The notes under the pieces were generated by a model. The model worked only from the letters and a program-made list of their open reading frames with translations. It searched no databases and was not told where the DNA came from. From assembly GCA_027040585.1 (NCBI GenBank), contig JALULU010000326.1:1-6532 (forward strand): a stretch of DNA of 6,532 bases. The letters are read 5' to 3'. A program made the position numbers and the translations under genes. Positions 4,096 through 6,532 of this stretch are shown here, in pieces (position 1 is the stretch's first letter; each line of letters opens with the position of its first letter). This stretch comes from Acidobacteriota bacterium (lineage in GTDB: Bacteria > Acidobacteriota > JAAYUB01 > JAMOQF01).

Positions 4096-5460
4096 CTAAA
4101 AACTATTTTTCCCAAGTATTCCGCTTTCAAAAAGTATTTCAAGGTATGAAATTTGAATTCCCCTTTTTGAAAGGGAGTGAAGTGCCCTTGTTTTAAAAAG
4201 TTCTGCCTCTGCATCCAACACAAAATTTATGGGGGTTTTACCAAATTTATATTTTAATTTTTCAACCCTTAAAGTCTCCTTTGCCTGTTTTACTGATTCC
4301 CTCAAAGCTTTTTCTTTACTGATATTACTTCTAAATTTTGAAATCGCCTTTTTTATCCTGCTTATAATTTCATTTTTCTTATCGTAAATTAAATCGTTAA
4401 TCTCACTTTTCTTGGCACTTAAATTAAAAAACTTATTCTTTCTATAACCACCGTCATAAATTGGAAAATTTACGTGAAATCCTGCATACCAATCACTCTG
4501 CGTGTGTCCACTTCCCCCTTCACCAAGATTTGGATTGTTCATAACCTCACTCATTATGTCCTTAAAGGAAATGGGATTTACAAGCAATGTAGATTTAAAG
4601 CCAGAAAAAAGTGAAATCTTCGGATATTTTGACCTTTTAATTGATTTCATACCCTTTTCAAGGGATTTAATATTAAAATTTAGTGCAAGTAAATCTTTTC
4701 TCTTCTTTAATCCCTCATCTATAAATTTTTTTGCCGAGACATTCTTAATATTTTCAAAATCTTTCACATTTCCCAACAATTCAATACTTCCATTATATCC
4801 CATATAATAGGCAAGTTCACTTAAATCAGCTTCCCTCTGATCTTTTAATGTATCAAGATTTGACTGTTCCTTTGCTATAGCGGTTTCAACCTTAAGTAAA
4901 TCAACCTCAATTGCCTTTCCATACTTTATCAAATTTTTAACATCCCTTTTAAGTTCATTTAAACTTTTTAAAATAGATTTCTCAGCTTCAATTAAGTCGT
5001 TATAGGTCAATATTTTTAAATAAAGGGAGGATATTTTAAAGATAATAAACTCCTCTTTTCTCCCTTTAATAAGTTCCTCAGCTTTAATCTTTTCCCTCAG
5101 TGAATCTATTCTATAATCAATTGTTTTAAAGTCATAAAGTAGATAATTAGCATCCACTGAGCAGTTAAAAAATATGTTGTCATATTTTAGATATGGGGGC
5201 TCATACGCACCAATGGGCTTATTCATTCTGGACGCCGTTCCATTACCATCCACATTTACGTGTAAATTTTTGTTACTTTTCTCAACTCCAATTTCATATT
5301 CTATTCCTTTAATCTTAGAGTCCTCAGCTTTAAGTATTGGAGAATTTTTAAGGCCAAAGGAAATAGCCTCTTTCAATGAAAATTTTTTAACATTACTCTG
5401 GGAGAGTAAAGCCCCTCCCAGAATGAAAACCATTGAAAAATATATAAGAAATCTCTTCAT
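4096..5460 (-). CDS. TolC-like outer-membrane efflux channel (OEP family)
   Basis: A 454-residue precursor of normal family length. Residues 1-20 are a signal peptide (MKRF, then a hydrophobic stretch to GGALLS). SLKEAISFGLKNSPIL (28-43) is the classic OEP opening. The protein shows the internal duplication of the family: YGKAIEVDLLKVETAIAK (180-197) and YKFGKTPINFVLDAEAEL (404-421) are equivalent segments of the long periplasmic helices. FPIYDGG (332-338) marks the second beta-barrel entry. Trimers of this family form the outer-membrane duct of tripartite pumps. The ATG at 5460 follows the permease stop by two bases, and its AAGGAG (5473-5468) lies partly inside the permease coding sequence, so the two are coupled. 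Cargo is unknown. Confidence 0.92.
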   Translation of the reverse strand: MKRFLIYFSMVFILGGALLSQSNVKKFSLKEAISFGLKNSPILKAEDSKIKGIEYEIGVEKSNKNLHVNVDGNGTASRMNKPIGAYEPPYLKYDNIFFNCSVDANYLLYDFKTIDYRIDSLREKIKAEELIKGRKEEFIIFKISSLYLKILTYNDLIEAEKSILKSLNELKRDVKNLIKYGKAIEVDLLKVETAIAKEQSNLDTLKDQREADLSELAYYMGYNGSIELLGNVKDFENIKNVSAKKFIDEGLKKRKDLLALNFNIKSLEKGMKSIKRSKYPKISLFSGFKSTLLVNPISFKDIMSEVMNNPNLGEGGSGHTQSDWYAGFHVNFPIYDGGYRKNKFFNLSAKKSEINDLIYDKKNEIISRIKKAISKFRSNISKEKALRESVKQAKETLRVEKLKYKFGKTPINFVLDAEAELFKTRALHSLSKRGIQISYLEILFESGILGKNSF

Positions 5461-5462
5461 TT

Positions 5463-6532
5463 TTATTCTCCTTCACCTTCTTCCAGTAAAATTTTCTCAG
5501 GGAGTCCATGGTGTTTTTTATTTTTATAAATTATATTGTAAACAACCGGAATAACAATCAATGAAAATAGCGTTGAAGCCAAAAGCCCAAATATCATACT
5601 CCATGCCATTCCACCAAAAACTGTATCATTTGTAATTGGAAGAGCACCAAGCATAGCAGCACCTGATGTTAAAAGAATTGGCCTCAACCTCACGGCACAA
5701 CTATTTATTAAAGATTCATATAGAGACTTACCCCTAATTAATCCCAAATGAATAAAGTCAACTATAATAATTGCGTTTCTGGTGACAATTCCAGAAAGCG
5801 CTATAACCCCAATAATCGCAGGAGCGGTTAAAAAATATGGATTGTAAATACCATTTACATGTCTCATTCCAAATTGATTTAAAAGCCAGAAACCAGGTAA
5901 AACACCTATGAGCATAAGTGGAATTGAAATCATTATAACAAGTGGTATTAAAAAAGAACCAGTTTGGTAAAGTAACAATATGTAAATGCACATTTCAGCA
6001 ATTAAAAAGGCCTTTCCAAGATCGCGAAATGTATCTTTTGTTACGTGAAACTCACCTTCATCTGAAAAACTAACATCATAGCCCTTTGGCAAACTCCAAT
6101 GAATACCTGCTCCCATATGGAAGATATTTCTCTTTGACGCCGGCCTTTCATGCTTTACTGCAGCAACGTCAACATATCCCATTTTATATTTGCCCTCAGG
6201 TTTTACCCTATCAGCTTCTATATCTATGCAGGTTTCAACCGGCGGTCTACCAACCACATCACTATAAATGTAAACAACTCTTCTCATCTGCCTGTGATAT
6301 ATTGTCTTATCAATTTTTTCCTTTTCCCAGTGCCCAAGCTCTGAAAGTGGAATTAAATCCCCTCTTTTATTCTTTACAAAAATATTGGATAAATCCCTTA
6401 AATAGGATCTAACACTTCTATTAAACCAGAATACAATATTTACGGGCACAAGTTCATGGGGCATTTCAACTGTTGTTATTGGTACACCCTTTACTGAATA
6501 ATTTAGAGTGTTACTTATATCAGCTTCACTTA
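5463..6532 (-). CDS. RND efflux permease (AcrB superfamily), C-terminal part
   Basis: The frame is open through the right edge; 355 complete codons are visible, including 22 before the first internal ATG at 6464, so that Met is not the start. In visible numbering, residues 1-165 are the end of the second periplasmic porter/docking region (with typical QMRRVVYIYSDVVG, LPKGY, and the FRDLGKAF lead-in to the membrane). Membrane helices follow near 173-190, 193-217, 229-262, 284-298 and 306-334. ALSGIVTRNAIIIVDF (244-259) and RLRPILLTSGAAMLGALP (281-298) are hallmark motifs. The residue matching the AcrB proton-relay Lys in TM10 appears to be Arg (251), while the Thr of TM11 (288) is kept. The C-terminus ends in an acidic tail. 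A periplasmic adaptor gene probably lies upstream. Drug or metal specificity cannot be assigned. Confidence 0.9.
   Translation of the reverse strand, partial: SEADISNTLNYSVKGVPITTVEMPHELVPVNIVFWFNRSVRSYLRDLSNIFVKNKRGDLIPLSELGHWEKEKIDKTIYHRQMRRVVYIYSDVVGRPPVETCIDIEADRVKPEGKYKMGYVDVAAVKHERPASKRNIFHMGAGIHWSLPKGYDVSFSDEGEFHVTKDTFRDLGKAFLIAEMCIYILLLYQTGSFLIPLVIMISIPLMLIGVLPGFWLLNQFGMRHVNGIYNPYFLTAPAIIGVIALSGIVTRNAIIIVDFIHLGLIRGKSLYESLINSCAVRLRPILLTSGAAMLGALPITNDTVFGGMAWSMIFGLLASTLFSLIVIPVVYNIIYKNKKHHGLPEKILLEEGEGE

Noticed and set aside
4502..4807. Plus-strand open frames opposite tolC and the RND gene (also 5174-5554, 6086-6412)
   Set aside because: They are antisense to well-supported conserved genes, lack ribosome binding sites and do not resemble proteins.

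Overview
The window looks like part of an AT-rich genome from a diderm (Gram-negative-type) bacterium. Cell-envelope genes that only make sense with an outer membrane sit at both ends: an RlpA-type lipoprotein on the left, and an RND efflux permease with a TolC-like outer-membrane channel on the right. Proteins are rich in Lys, Glu and Ile, and Arg is mostly AGA/AGG, which would suit a thermophilic or candidate-phylum lineage. I cannot name the organism. Most genes lie on the minus strand; only the AbiE-like pair is on the plus strand.

Layout, left to right. 1-313: 5' part of rlpA (minus), whose promoter sits so close to the start codon that the mRNA is probably leaderless. 314-646: gene-free, holding several copies of a short GTGCCAGGC / GGTCAGGCC repeat. 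647-1621: a minus-strand operon read hicB1, hicA1, then an unknown 164-aa gene. 1622-1855: a hicB1 promoter and more repeat copies. 1856-2682: a plus-strand pair, a small DUF6922-like putative antitoxin and an AbiEii/AbiGii-type nucleotidyltransferase. 2787-3427: a minus-strand mntA-hepT pair in which hepT carries an in-frame TGA exactly at the catalytic Arg of its RX4HxY motif. 3428-3558: the mntA promoter and another repeat copy. 3559-4013: a second, divergent hicB2-hicA2 operon with a clear promoter and strong ribosome binding site. 4096-6532: RND permease (N-terminal part beyond the window) followed by the TolC-like channel, translationally coupled.

Four toxin-antitoxin (TA) modules from three families are thus packed into about 3.4 kb between two conserved envelope loci, with the short repeats lying at several module borders. 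This looks like an accessory insertion hotspot. The observation most worth following is hepT: the TGA destroys the active-site Arg, yet the remaining 38 codons are intact, and a perfect 9-bp hairpin begins 8 nt after the TGA. It is a very young pseudogene, a sequence error or, less likely, a readthrough site. TGA is the normal stop of five other reading frames here, so a genome-wide code change is not supported.
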